Assembly (NCBI GenBank): GCA_016787645.1
Contig: JAEUUF010000026.1
Span: 124,001-188,000, forward strand
Reading direction: 5' to 3'
Length of the DNA: 64,000 nt
Source: Cyclobacteriaceae bacterium
Lineage (GTDB): Bacteria; Bacteroidota; Bacteroidia; Cytophagales; Cyclobacteriaceae
In this document: in pieces, positions 33,283 to 41,564 of the stretch
Position numbering within the stretch: position 1 is the first letter of the stretch
Layout: each line of letters begins with the position of its first letter
Program-made: the position numbers and the translations under genes
The notes under the pieces: generated by a model
The model's database searches: none
What the model was told of the DNA's origin: nothing
What the model saw: the letters and a program-made list of their open reading frames with translations, nothing else

Positions 33283-34209
33283 ATGAAGAGCGCTCATATT
33301 CCCATCCTGGTATTGGCCCTACTTCTTCCGGCCTGCTCCAAGGAATCCTCGGAGCCTCCTTCAGCATTCCCCATCAAGAATCCTTTTGAAGTTATCCCCA
33401 CACAACTGCCTACCAATGGCCCTTATTTTCACACCATCCGTACCGCCACCTCGACCGACGGACTCACGTGGACGGATGAACGGGCCGCTGACCTGGTGCT
33501 GCACGCATCCGTCCCTGCCGCCGTTCAACTGAATGACGGAACATTGCTGGTCTACTTCGTTGATTTCTCCAGCGGCTCGCCCGAGCGGTTGGGTTGTTTG
33601 ATATCAACGGATAATGGTGTGACGTACCACTGGGGAGGATGCACAATAACCGGGCTGACTTCCAATAAAGCCGTTGACTTTGCCCCATTGAAAATGGATG
33701 ACGGCATGATTCGCTTGTATTTCTATGCATCGGATCAGGATGTCAATTCGACTGGGCTCCATGCAGTGGATGTGGCTACCAGTGCCGATGGGAAGAACTT
33801 CTTCCGTGCCTCGACCGTGTTCACGTACAACGGCCTCGTCGACCCGGATGTGTTCTGGAACGGTACCGATTGGATCATGCACGTGTTCAGCCTCACCGAT
33901 GGTGCCACAGTGAGGGCAACCAGTACTGATGGGCTAACCTTTACCTACCTTGACCACCTCCAGCCGGGCAACATTGGTGTTACCAAACCTGTCAAGCTCG
34001 ATGACGGCAGCTTCCGAATGTATGGGTTTCCGCAGGGTCCCAATCAACAGGTACGTTTTGTCAGCCTCCACGCTCTCGATGGATATACCTGGACCCAGGA
34101 GACTGGGGACCGTCTGGCTGCTCCGACGGGTTATGAAATTACCGATCCCTATGTGATCCGGCTGAATAATGGGAAGTGGTTCATGGTTTACAAGCGATCT
34201 CCAAAATAG
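33283..34209 (+). CDS. Beta-propeller lipoprotein (sialidase/GH43-like fold)
   Basis: The start at 33283 gives 308 residues with a lipobox LLLPACS. The mature protein is a series of blades with a recurring 'ATSTDGLTWT' motif: TSTDGLTWTDERAADL, STDNGVTYHWGG, TSADGKNFFRAS, TSTDGLTFTYLDHL. This Asp-box-like pattern occurs in sialidases and in the five-bladed GH43/32 fold. The strands PVKLDDGSFRMYGFPQ and YVIRLNNGKWFMVYKR fit the blades. Catalytic residues cannot be assigned with certainty. It sits between palindromic repeats. Confidence 0.7.
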   Translation: MKSAHIPILVLALLLPACSKESSEPPSAFPIKNPFEVIPTQLPTNGPYFHTIRTATSTDGLTWTDERAADLVLHASVPAAVQLNDGTLLVYFVDFSSGSPERLGCLISTDNGVTYHWGGCTITGLTSNKAVDFAPLKMDDGMIRLYFYASDQDVNSTGLHAVDVATSADGKNFFRASTVFTYNGLVDPDVFWNGTDWIMHVFSLTDGATVRATSTDGLTFTYLDHLQPGNIGVTKPVKLDDGSFRMYGFPQGPNQQVRFVSLHALDGYTWTQETGDRLAAPTGYEITDPYVIRLNNGKWFMVYKRSPK

Positions 34210-34218
34210 AACTTCCTT

Positions 34219-34262
34219 ACTCCCCCTCTCCGTCTCACGGAGAGGGGCCGGAGGGTGAGGCG
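34219..34262. repeat. Palindromic dispersed repeat, copy 3
   Basis: CTCCCCCTCTCCGTCTCACG followed by GAGAGGGGCCGGAGGGTGAG. It lies 10 bp after the stop of the propeller lipoprotein and 11 bp before the convergent DUF3667 stop. Confidence 0.85.
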
Positions 34263-34272
34263 GGTCAGCCGA

Positions 34273-34974
34273 CTATGTCAATCCAAACAAAACCCTGCCA
34301 ACGCCAAAGATCAAGGCCATTTGCACGGCAAGGGATGCAAGGGACTTTGCGATACTGACTACCCAGTGGCCTTTGAATACATTGAAATTAAACCACAGCA
34401 TATACATGAGCATCAAAGAAAAAATAGAAGACCCCACCATGAAAAACAATGGCCAAAGCAACAACGCTACCAGGACCAATTGAAGAACGAAGTACAATGC
34501 AATGATCAGATGTTCCACCGCGTTCCGGGCAGATCGGAACAGAAGGTAATTCATGATGGCAACGGTGACCATCCACGGAATTGAAACCAGGAAAGGCTCT
34601 AAGGAAGTAACTAATGCATCAGCGATCTCCGGTGCTGCCTGATGCGTATTGCTATCAAGTTGTAGGGCGCTGCTCCAGAAATACGTCTTTAAGAATAGTC
34701 CAATTGCCGCGAGGGTAAAGACACTCACAAAGTATCGGCCAGGGTCAGTGAACTTCCTCGTGTTCCCTCCGAGGTAGGTCGTGGTGACCTTACCCGGGTT
34801 CCATAGAAGAAAGGCGAACGTGAAAAAGAAACCTCGGTTGAAATCAAGATTACTGACCGCCAATTGACCAATGCTTCGAAAGGAATATGGTATGGTCACA
34901 TGTTTCTGACCACATTGCGGACAGAAATTACCTGAAAACGCCCCCTGACAATTCCTGCAGACCAATTGCTCCAC
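34273..34974 (-). CDS. DUF3667 family zinc-ribbon membrane protein, second copy
   Basis: This 233-residue protein starts with GTG at 34974; the zinc ribbon begins at residue 6, so no later start is sensible. The zinc ligands are Cys6, Cys9, Cys18 and Cys21 (CRNCQGAFSGNFCPQCGQ). The family segment LLWNPGKVTTTYLGGNTRKF comes next, then about four membrane helices. It is shorter than the copy at 1524-2345. The two share the ribbon spacing and the layout, but they are distant in sequence. Function is unknown. It is convergent with the propeller lipoprotein and separated from it by a palindromic repeat. Confidence 0.85.
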   Translation of the reverse strand: MEQLVCRNCQGAFSGNFCPQCGQKHVTIPYSFRSIGQLAVSNLDFNRGFFFTFAFLLWNPGKVTTTYLGGNTRKFTDPGRYFVSVFTLAAIGLFLKTYFWSSALQLDSNTHQAAPEIADALVTSLEPFLVSIPWMVTVAIMNYLLFRSARNAVEHLIIALYFVLQLVLVALLLWPLFFMVGSSIFSLMLMYMLWFNFNVFKGHWVVSIAKSLASLAVQMALIFGVGRVLFGLT

Positions 34975-35044
34975 CCGATAAATATATCATTTGCCCACTA
35001 CAACTCATGCTGATCACTCCGGAGTTCTCCACTCTACTGGCCTA

Positions 35045-35096
35045 CCACCTCACCCCCTCTCCGTCCCTACGGAGAGGGGGCCCGGGGGTGAGGTGG
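35045..35096. repeat. Palindromic dispersed repeat, copy 4 (most complete)
   Basis: The outer arms CCACCTCACCCCC (35045-35057) and GGGGGTGAGGTGG (35084-35096) are perfect reverse complements. A second nested palindrome (35053-35064 with 35069-35080) fills the inside. The other three copies are truncated or diverged forms of this one. Confidence 0.9.
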
Positions 35097-35101
35097 AAGA
35101 A

Positions 35102-35131
35102 AGAAAAAGGCCACCTGCTCAGGTGGCCTTT
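35102..35131 (-). terminator. Rho-independent terminator of the 35153 gene
   Basis: A perfect 11-bp stem (35106-35116 with 35121-35131) has a 4-nt loop and is followed on the minus strand by TTTTTCTT. It lies 22 bp after the stop of the secreted-protein gene. Confidence 0.85.
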
Positions 35132-35152
35132 GACGGATCATTGAGTGACCTG

Positions 35153-35914
35153 TTACTTGGAGCTCAAGTCTCTTCTCAACTTCATGATGTACTGTTGAGT
35201 ACTTGCAACAGCCGCATCGAGCAACTTCACACGATCATCCCATGCCTGATGGCCGTAGAGTTTAACATAGTCGTCACGGAATGAAGGCGTACCAGGTGCG
35301 TCGGCTGGATAAAAGCCGTTAGCCAGCGACTTGAATCCATCTTTGAGGCTGCGCACTGTAACGGTTACCTGGTCTGAACCATCCCACAATTGCTCATAAT
35401 AGGAAGTAGAGAGAGCCTGCCAGAATGGGCTATTTTGAGCGGTCCTGATTTTGGCTGCGCGAGCCAATTCACGGCGATAATCCTGGATGTTTAGGCCTTC
35501 TTTCAAGTGACGTACAGTAACTACAAATGCATCAGCTATTACTCCAGGTCGAATGGCACAGCTGTCAATGGCTTGATAGGTCCCTTCTGTGATTTGGTCC
35601 AGCAAAGGGAAGAAAGTTTTGTCAAGATCCAGATTATGGGCCATCTCATCGGTCCGGGTTTTGTCAAAGTCGGCGAAAGTGCCGGCTGGACCTACCAAGT
35701 GATAATACCCAGTTGAGGGTCCGCTCATGATCTCATACACGTTGGTCTTGTCGCTCGCCGCATGAAATTTTGCGATGTGCGCCTTGTAAGCAGCCTCCCA
35801 GGCCATTCGCTGCCCATTCTTTGGTTGAACAGTGCTTACGGTTACCAGGTCAGCTTTTTGAGCAAAAGCTGCCGCTGATGCTGCTAGTAGCAGCACTACC
35901 ATAATTTTCCTCAT
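35153..35914 (-). CDS. Secreted protein of unknown function, possibly two NIPSNAP-like units
   Basis: This 253-residue protein has a signal peptide (MRKIMVVLLLAASAAAFAQ). Two halves look alike: VTVSTVQPKNGQRMAWEAAY with YEIMSGPSTGYYHLVG, and VTVRHLKEGLNIQDYRRELA with a later VTVTVRSLKDGFKSL. That fits tandem dimeric alpha-beta-barrel (NIPSNAP/ABM-like) domains. No catalytic residue is clear. It is a single gene with its own strong terminator downstream. Confidence 0.6.
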   Translation of the reverse strand: MRKIMVVLLLAASAAAFAQKADLVTVSTVQPKNGQRMAWEAAYKAHIAKFHAASDKTNVYEIMSGPSTGYYHLVGPAGTFADFDKTRTDEMAHNLDLDKTFFPLLDQITEGTYQAIDSCAIRPGVIADAFVVTVRHLKEGLNIQDYRRELARAAKIRTAQNSPFWQALSTSYYEQLWDGSDQVTVTVRSLKDGFKSLANGFYPADAPGTPSFRDDYVKLYGHQAWDDRVKLLDAAVASTQQYIMKLRRDLSSK

Positions 35915-36154
35915 CGTGTTTTGGGTTTAGGGGTTGTGTGTTATTTGAAGGAATGTAGACCTTCCCCTATTTAGAACCAATTGATATAACTCAATGAGCC
36001 AAGGAGGAGTGCATCAGGAACGGGAATCGCCTATAGTTGCGATAAATGCAACAATCTTTTCTGAGATGTAGTTTGGCTAGCACGGTTGGCGACCTCAATA
36101 CATCCCATCCCTCGCACCTCCTTGACATGCCAAATAGACAACACTAGACGTGAA

Positions 36155-36186
36155 CCACGTCAACACGTCAACACGTCAGCACCTCA
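36155..36186. repeat. Octanucleotide tandem repeat, four units
   Basis: Units CCACGTCA, ACACGTCA, ACACGTCA, GCACCTCA occur in the 280-bp gap between the genes ending at 35914 and 36383. I see no gene in that gap. Confidence 0.75.
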
Positions 36187-36194
36187 ACACCACT

Positions 36195-36383
36195 TCAGTG
36201 CGCCATACGGTGTTTCTCCGCCTCAATATCCTGCGGGGTTTTGTCCCACACATGATGCTTCGCGAAGTAAGGAACCAGCCAGAACAGGATGGCCAGGGTC
36301 AGCAGCAGCAGTGGCACAAACAGGATCGGGAAAATGGCGGCAAGGATGAACAAGGCGCCCAACAAGAATTCTTTCCACATCAT
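36195..36383 (-). CDS. Small membrane protein
   Basis: This 62-residue protein begins MMWKEFLLGALFILAAIFPI and has two adjacent hydrophobic helices (about 5-23 and 25-42). A polar C terminus (KTPQDIEAEKHRMAH) follows. Codon use is ordinary. It is isolated, with the octamer repeat beyond its stop, and I recognise no family. The next 233 bp (36384-36616) hold no gene I can support. Confidence 0.6.
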   Translation of the reverse strand: MMWKEFLLGALFILAAIFPILFVPLLLLTLAILFWLVPYFAKHHVWDKTPQDIEAEKHRMAH

Positions 36384-36616
36384 AACGGTAGGGTTTAAGT
36401 GAAAAATTCCTTTTAGACCACAATACGTAGTTAACCCTTTCCCCGTCCGTTACCCATGACGCACGTTCAGCCTGCCAATGACGGTTGTCATTGACGCTCA
36501 AGATGAGCTCATTTCAGCCCATTTGGTAAACCTTCCCAAGGAAGTTGTCTGTTTGAGATGGCAGAATTCCATCCCAACTGAATACCTGACTTTCAAATGC
36601 CGAAATCCTGCTACAC

Positions 36617-38437
36617 TTAACGCAGCACCGCCCGCAACTGCTTCAACTGCGCCTTCAGGCTGGCAATCTCTTGCTCGCCGGCAATGATCTTCGCACCGAA
36701 CTCCGCCTTCATTTTCTCGGCGTTCTTGCTGCGGCCAAAAAATTCGAGGTTATTCTTCAACAAGGCCAGGTCATTTTCCTCCTTCTGGATGCGCTTGCGC
36801 AACCCCTGCTCCCGCTGCTGCAACTTGTAGGCGGCATCCGGGTCGTTCTTTATGCTCTCCAACTGCAATTCCAGCATCACTTGGTCTTTATCCGCCTGGC
36901 TCACTTCCACGGTTGCCATCGCTTGCTGGAAAAGATTGGTGAACCGGGTTTTGATTTCGCCAGCAGCGGCACGGGGAACAAACCCAATGGCTTGAAAGGC
37001 GCGCTGACGTTCCTTGAGCACATCCAACGTGGCTGTTTTGCTCGCGATCAATTGCTCCAACTCCGCGCAAATGGATTCCTTCTTAACAAGATTTTCTCCC
37101 TGCTCCTTGTCGGCCGCCTCAAAGCGGTCTCTGCGCTGGTTAAAGAAGTGATCACAGGCAGCTTTGAATTCTGCATAAATGGACTCGCGGAACTTATCTG
37201 GTACAGGTCCGATCTCTTTCCATTGCACCTGCAGGTTACGCAAGGCCGTTGCTGTCTTGTCCCAGTCCGTATTGGCTTTTAGCGCTTCAGCTTGTTTCAC
37301 CAACTCGCGCTTCTTTTCGAGATTGGCCTTTCGGCCCTCCTCCATTTTAGCAAAGAACTTGCTCTTGGCCGCAAAGAATGCCTTGAAGCCTGACCAGAAT
37401 TGCTTGTTGATTTCCTTGGAACGACTTCGTGCAACGCCTCCCAACCCTTCCCACGTTTTCTGGATGGCCAGTATCTCCTGGGTCTTCTGATTCCACTCCT
37501 TAATGCGGTCGGATTCAAACTTTGAGAGCGCCACCACTTTGGCAATCAACTCCTCTTTTTGGGACAAGTTCTTGGCCCACTCTTCGTGCTGGGTTGCCAA
37601 TGCAGCATCGCGGCGCTCGTACACGGCGTCTGACGCTTTTTTAAATCTCTCCCACAGTTGCTCCTTCTCCTCACGGGCTACCGGTCCAATGTGCTTATAC
37701 TCTTCGTGAAGCTCATGCAACTCGCGAAGGGCCACGTTCACCCTGGGCTCTTCAGCCAGTTTCTCGGCGCGCAAACATAACTCGAGCTTGGCCTCAAGGT
37801 TCTTCTTGCGGTCAAGTTCCTTTAGCTCAAAATAGATGTTCCGATTGTCGTAGAAACGGTCAACCAGTGCATGGTAACTCGCCCAAGTTGGCCGCACCTC
37901 CGCTGCCGGAACTGGTCCAACTTCCTTCCACTGCTTTTGAATTTCCTTGAACTTGTTGAAGCTCTGCTTGTCGTCTTTGCCGTCTATCAGATCGCGAAGG
38001 CTGGCCAGCAGCTCTTTCTTCTTTCGGAGATTCTCATTCTTCTCCTGTTCCAACCCGCGGAAGTGCTCAAGGCGTTTGTGTCGGAGTGTCTTAAAGTTAG
38101 CCTCAAAGGCAATATCAAGAACGTCCTCGCGATAATCGAAGTCATCCAGTGTCCCGCCATTCTCCAGGAAGCGTTTGAGTGCTTCGGTCTTCTCCTGGTG
38201 CTGAAGGTCTTCAAACTTGCTCCGCAATTCGCGCAGCGATGATTCCGATTTCAGGAAGTCATTTTCCCGCACCATTTCCTTGACAAGATCCACCAGCTCT
38301 TTCTTGGTGAGTTTAGAATAGTCTATTTCATGGATTTCCTCACCCAGGATTTCACCCGTTGGCTCAAGGTTTTCTGATGAATTGATGGAAGCTTCGCTCA
38401 CCACCTCCAGCCCTTCTTCTTTCGCTTCAGTTTCCAT
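36617..38437 (-). CDS. DUF349 helical repeat protein
   Basis: This 606-residue, highly charged, all-helical cytoplasmic protein has at least five DUF349 units between about residues 150 and 540. They are marked by W/F-x-x-I/L/V-G-x-V/I-P turns (IQKQWKEVGPVPAAEVR, YKHIGPVAREEKEQLWERFK, WEGLGGVARSRSKEINKQF, WKEIGPVPDKFRESIYAEF, FQAIGFVPRAAAGEIK). The N-terminal 60 residues are acidic and the last 70 form a coiled coil. DUF349 proteins are common in Bacteroidota and also found in gammaproteobacteria; their exact biochemical role is not settled. Confidence 0.9.
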   Translation of the reverse strand: METEAKEEGLEVVSEASINSSENLEPTGEILGEEIHEIDYSKLTKKELVDLVKEMVRENDFLKSESSLRELRSKFEDLQHQEKTEALKRFLENGGTLDDFDYREDVLDIAFEANFKTLRHKRLEHFRGLEQEKNENLRKKKELLASLRDLIDGKDDKQSFNKFKEIQKQWKEVGPVPAAEVRPTWASYHALVDRFYDNRNIYFELKELDRKKNLEAKLELCLRAEKLAEEPRVNVALRELHELHEEYKHIGPVAREEKEQLWERFKKASDAVYERRDAALATQHEEWAKNLSQKEELIAKVVALSKFESDRIKEWNQKTQEILAIQKTWEGLGGVARSRSKEINKQFWSGFKAFFAAKSKFFAKMEEGRKANLEKKRELVKQAEALKANTDWDKTATALRNLQVQWKEIGPVPDKFRESIYAEFKAACDHFFNQRRDRFEAADKEQGENLVKKESICAELEQLIASKTATLDVLKERQRAFQAIGFVPRAAAGEIKTRFTNLFQQAMATVEVSQADKDQVMLELQLESIKNDPDAAYKLQQREQGLRKRIQKEENDLALLKNNLEFFGRSKNAEKMKAEFGAKIIAGEQEIASLKAQLKQLRAVLR

Positions 38438-38495
38438 TCATTTGGCGTTACTATTCCGATTTGCAGTTGGGATGGCAAAACTAGCCATTCCGGCG

Positions 38496-39071
38496 CTAAT
38501 TCAGCCTTGGGTCCTTAGGATAATTTGAGTAAATGGAGAACCTTCCCCCCATGATTTTCAGGGTCTTTTTCCACATATCATCAGGTTCCGTGTCAAAGAT
38601 CAGCTCTTCACTGGCCTGGTCCGACACGATCCAGGAGTCCTGCTCCAGTTCCTCATCGAGTTGACCCGCCGACCATCCGCTGTAGCCGAGGAAAAACTTG
38701 ATATCCTTATGGGCTAACTGGTTTGTTTCCAGGAGGAACAGAATGCGCTCAAAACTCCCTCCCCAATACACTCCATCCAGGATTTCTACGGCATCGGCGA
38801 TACCCTCATGACGGTGAAGGTAGTGCAAGGTGTCCTGCTGAACCGGCCCACCCACTAAGGCAGGTGTATTGAAATTCTTGATATCGTCCATTACATCACT
38901 GACAATCGCCAATGAAGGCTTGTTCAACACAAAACCAAAGGAACCTTCCTCATTGTTTTCACACAAAAGGATGATCGTCCGCTCGAAGTTCGGATCCGGA
39001 AGGAACGGCTCCGAAATCAGCAGCCTTCCCTTCTCCGGTTTGATCTTGTTTTTGTACTTGAAGAAGTCCAT
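38496..39071 (-). CDS. YqgE/AlgH family protein
   Basis: The start at 39071 (MDFFKYKNKIKPEKGRLLIS) gives 191 residues; an ATG at 39092 is also possible. The core reads EPFLPDPNFERTIILLCENN, GSFGFVLNKPS, LVGGPVQQDTLHYLH and FFLGYSGWSAGQLDEELEQD, all typical of the YqgE/AlgH fold. The name AlgH came from alginate work in Pseudomonas, but the biochemical role is unknown. A promoter with TTTG-N20-TAATTTTT lies upstream. It is divergent from pdxH. Confidence 0.93.
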   Translation of the reverse strand: MDFFKYKNKIKPEKGRLLISEPFLPDPNFERTIILLCENNEEGSFGFVLNKPSLAIVSDVMDDIKNFNTPALVGGPVQQDTLHYLHRHEGIADAVEILDGVYWGGSFERILFLLETNQLAHKDIKFFLGYSGWSAGQLDEELEQDSWIVSDQASEELIFDTEPDDMWKKTLKIMGGRFSIYSNYPKDPRLN

Positions 39072-39120
39072 TTTCCAGTCCAAGAAACTCATGAAACGGC
39101 AGACCACCAAGCGAAGCTCT

Positions 39121-39152
39121 AAAAATTAATACGGGGCCGAAAAACGTACAAA
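39121..39152 (-). promoter_or_regulatory. Promoter of the yqgE-like gene
   Basis: On the minus strand TTTG (39152-39149), 20 bp, then TAATTTTT (39128-39121), one base off consensus. Transcription would begin near 39114. Confidence 0.6.
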
Positions 39153-39192
39153 AGAAGTCACCATCTTTGCGGTAAATCACGCTATCACGCTC

Positions 39193-39834
39193 ATGCTCTC
39201 TCTCTCCGATCTCCGCAAGGAATATTCGCTCAACGTACTTGATGAAAGTAACGTGGCAAAACATCCGCTGGTTCAGTTTGAGAAGTGGTTCCAGGAAGCG
39301 GTGCACGCCGAAGTACCCGAGCCCAGCGCGATGACCTTGTCAACCGTCACCGAAAGTGGTCTACCCTCCAGCCGGGTGGTACTCCTCAAGGGTATTGAAA
39401 GCGGTTGCTTTATTTTCTATACCAACCATCAAAGTCGCAAGGGCAAGCAGTTGGATGAACATCCGGTGTGCGCGCTTACTTTCTTTTGGCCGGAACTTGA
39501 ACGGCAGATACGTATCGAAGGCATTAGTGCTCGTGTCGACGAAGACACCGCTACCGCCTATTTTCAAAGCCGCCCCCGAGAAAGCCAGATCGGCGCCTGG
39601 GCCTCACCCCAAAGTACCATCATCGCCAGCCGCCACATCCTGGAAGAACGAGTGAATGAAATCACTAAACGTTTCGAGGGATATGCCGTACTCCCCAAAC
39701 CCAAACAGTGGGGCGGTTACCGCGTGGAACCACATTGGATTGAATTCTGGCAAGGCCGCACCAGCCGCCTTCATGATCGTATTCTTTACAGCAAATCTGA
39801 AAACGGCTGGACCATCAGCCGGCTTGCTCCCTAA
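39193..39834 (+). CDS. pdxH: Pyridoxamine 5'-phosphate oxidase
   Basis: This 213-residue protein is a full-length PdxH. It oxidises pyridoxine or pyridoxamine 5'-phosphate to pyridoxal phosphate with FMN, completing vitamin B6 coenzyme supply. Motifs are PSAMTLSTVTESGLPSSRVV, YTNHQSRKGKQLDEHPVCAL (FMN and phosphate contacts), ARVDEDTATAYFQSRPRESQ, and the C-terminal signature EFWQGRTSRLHDRILYSK. The first residues MLSLSDLRKEYSL match the usual N terminus. Its end overlaps the bshB1 stop by 4 bp on the other strand. Confidence 0.96.
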   Translation: MLSLSDLRKEYSLNVLDESNVAKHPLVQFEKWFQEAVHAEVPEPSAMTLSTVTESGLPSSRVVLLKGIESGCFIFYTNHQSRKGKQLDEHPVCALTFFWPELERQIRIEGISARVDEDTATAYFQSRPRESQIGAWASPQSTIIASRHILEERVNEITKRFEGYAVLPKPKQWGGYRVEPHWIEFWQGRTSRLHDRILYSKSENGWTISRLAP

Positions 39835-40550
39835 ATTAAATCGGCTAGCGAGCGTACACCTACCCACCGGCGGGCGACAAACCCTTCTCCATATTTCACG
39901 CCGATCGCGTGGCCCATTTCAATGGCCCGTGATTCCAACATCTTCATGAACTCCGGTGTGGAGATATAAGTAACAGGTTCCTTACTTGCCGGATCGAAGA
40001 ACTGTGTCTTGAAAGCGCGGATCGCCGTCATCTTTTGCTCCCACTCATCGGTGATATCTACTACAAAATCAGGAGTGATATGCTGACTCTGAATGTAGTG
40101 GTACAATGCCTTCGGGCGCCACGGGTCCTGAGGTTTGCCATCTGAGCCTGATGTGACCACTTTGGATAGCCCCGCCAGGAAGCAGGAAGAATGGGCAATG
40201 TCAGATCCCTTGCCATGATCGGGATGCCGGTCATAAATGGCGTTCGCCAGCATGATATCTGGTCGGTAGGTACGGATTGCTGCAATGACCGATAGCTGAT
40301 GTTCTGGAATGTCTTGGAAGAAACCGTCAGGAAGACCGAGGTTGGTTCGAACGGTGAGACCCATCAGCCTGGCCGAAGCGGCAGCTTCCTGGGCCCGTTG
40401 ATCAGGTGTTCCTCGGGTACCCAACTCGCCACGGGTAAGATCGACTACGCCGACCTTCAACCCTGCCTTGATGTGCTTGATTAATGTCCCGCCACAGCCT
40501 AATTCGGCGTCATCAGGATGGGCGGCAAGGGCGAGGATATCGAGTTTCAT
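39831..40550 (-). CDS. bshB1: Bacillithiol biosynthesis deacetylase BshB1
   Basis: This 239-residue protein is a compact PIG-L deacetylase. Zinc ligands are His11, Asp13, Asp14 in AAHPDDAELGCGG, and His109-Asp111-His112 in YDRHPDHGKGSDI. The substrate-contact segment TRGELGTRGTPD also matches the BshB1 type. It removes the acetyl group from GlcNAc-malate to give GlcN-malate in bacillithiol synthesis. Its ATG overlaps the trxB stop (ATGA), so it is coupled to thioredoxin reductase and thiol redox control. Other bsh genes are not in the window. Confidence 0.93.
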   Translation of the reverse strand: MKLDILALAAHPDDAELGCGGTLIKHIKAGLKVGVVDLTRGELGTRGTPDQRAQEAAASARLMGLTVRTNLGLPDGFFQDIPEHQLSVIAAIRTYRPDIMLANAIYDRHPDHGKGSDIAHSSCFLAGLSKVVTSGSDGKPQDPWRPKALYHYIQSQHITPDFVVDITDEWEQKMTAIRAFKTQFFDPASKEPVTYISTPEFMKMLESRAIEMGHAIGVKYGEGFVARRWVGVRSLADLI

Positions 40551-41497
40551 GCGGGTACTAACTCATGCTCACGGGCTGCCAGCCAGCGCTCGGCGTCCAG
40601 GGCGCCCATGCACCCGGTGCCGGCAGCAGTAACCGCCTGCCGGTATACCCGGTCGGCAGCATCACCTACTGCGAAAACACCTTCAATGTTGGTCCACGTC
40701 GAACCGGGTTTCACTTTGATGTACCCGGTCTCATCCATATCCAATTGACCCTTGAAGATGCCTGTGTTGGGCTGGTGCCCAATGGCCACAAAGAAACCTT
40801 TGACTGGAATATCCCGGCGTTCGCCACTACTGGTATTCAACACACGGATGCCCGTGACTTCTTCGGTACCGAGCACCTCTTCCGTGACGGTATTCCAGAG
40901 GATTTCAATTTTGGGATTATTTTTCACGCGTTGTTGCATGATCTTCGACGCGCGCATTTCATCGCGTCGAACCACGAGGTAAACTTTCGGGCATAGTTTG
41001 GAAAGGTAACTGGCTTCCTCAGCAGCCGAGTCGCCTGCACCGATCACTGCTACTTCCATGCCGCGGTAGAAAAAGCCATCGCACACCGCGCAAGCGGACA
41101 CGCCTTTGTTCATGAGCCGCTGTTCGGAAGGAAGTCCAAGGTACTTGGCGCTTGCTCCGGTGGCCACGATGATCGCCTCAGATTCTATTTCATGTTGGTC
41201 ATCCACCACCGAATAGAACGGATACTTCTTAAGATCTACTTTAGTGACAAGGCCGTCGCGGACCTGGGTGCCAAAACGTTCAGCCTGGGCGCGAAGGTCC
41301 ATCATCATCTGGGGCCCCTCCACGCCTTTGGGATATCCGGGATAGTTTTCCACTTCCCCGGTAATGGTCAACTGGCCGCCAGGTTGTCCGCCGGAATATA
41401 AAACCGGGTTGAGACCCGCCCGTGCTGCATAAATTGCCGCAGTATACCCGGCAGGGCCTGAACCGATGATCAGCACTTTTACTTTTTCCTTTGCCAT
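40547..41497 (-). CDS. trxB: Thioredoxin-disulfide reductase
   Basis: This 316-residue flavoprotein has the FAD-binding GSGPAG motif at 12-17. The redox-active CAVC is at 136-139, the NADPH-binding VIGAGDSAAEEASYL comes next, and the C-terminal FAD motif GVFAVGDAADRVYRQAVTAA is intact. It passes electrons from NADPH to thioredoxin. Full length for the low-molecular-weight type. The stop overlaps the start of bshB1 by 4 bp. The rpoD terminator lies 16 bp upstream of the start codon, and I see no clear promoter in between. Confidence 0.97.
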   Translation of the reverse strand: MAKEKVKVLIIGSGPAGYTAAIYAARAGLNPVLYSGGQPGGQLTITGEVENYPGYPKGVEGPQMMMDLRAQAERFGTQVRDGLVTKVDLKKYPFYSVVDDQHEIESEAIIVATGASAKYLGLPSEQRLMNKGVSACAVCDGFFYRGMEVAVIGAGDSAAEEASYLSKLCPKVYLVVRRDEMRASKIMQQRVKNNPKIEILWNTVTEEVLGTEEVTGIRVLNTSSGERRDIPVKGFFVAIGHQPNTGIFKGQLDMDETGYIKVKPGSTWTNIEGVFAVGDAADRVYRQAVTAAGTGCMGALDAERWLAAREHELVPA

Positions 41498-41512
41498 AGA
41501 AACTACTGGTTA

Positions 41513-41540
41513 CAAAAAAGGTCCCGCGAAGAGACCTTTG
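41513..41540 (-). terminator. Rho-independent terminator downstream of rpoD
   Basis: A stem of 41518-41526 with 41532-41540 (one mismatch) has loop GCGAA and is followed on the minus strand by TTTTTTG. It lies 24 bp beyond the rpoD stop and before trxB. Confidence 0.8.
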
Positions 41541-41564
41541 TATTTAATTCTCTTTCGACTATTC

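Noticed and set aside
39831-40550. Considering bshB1 and the 844-residue PIG-L protein as paralogues with the same role
   Set aside because: They share only the zinc motifs. BshB1 is cytoplasmic and 239 residues long, the other is secreted with extra domains.
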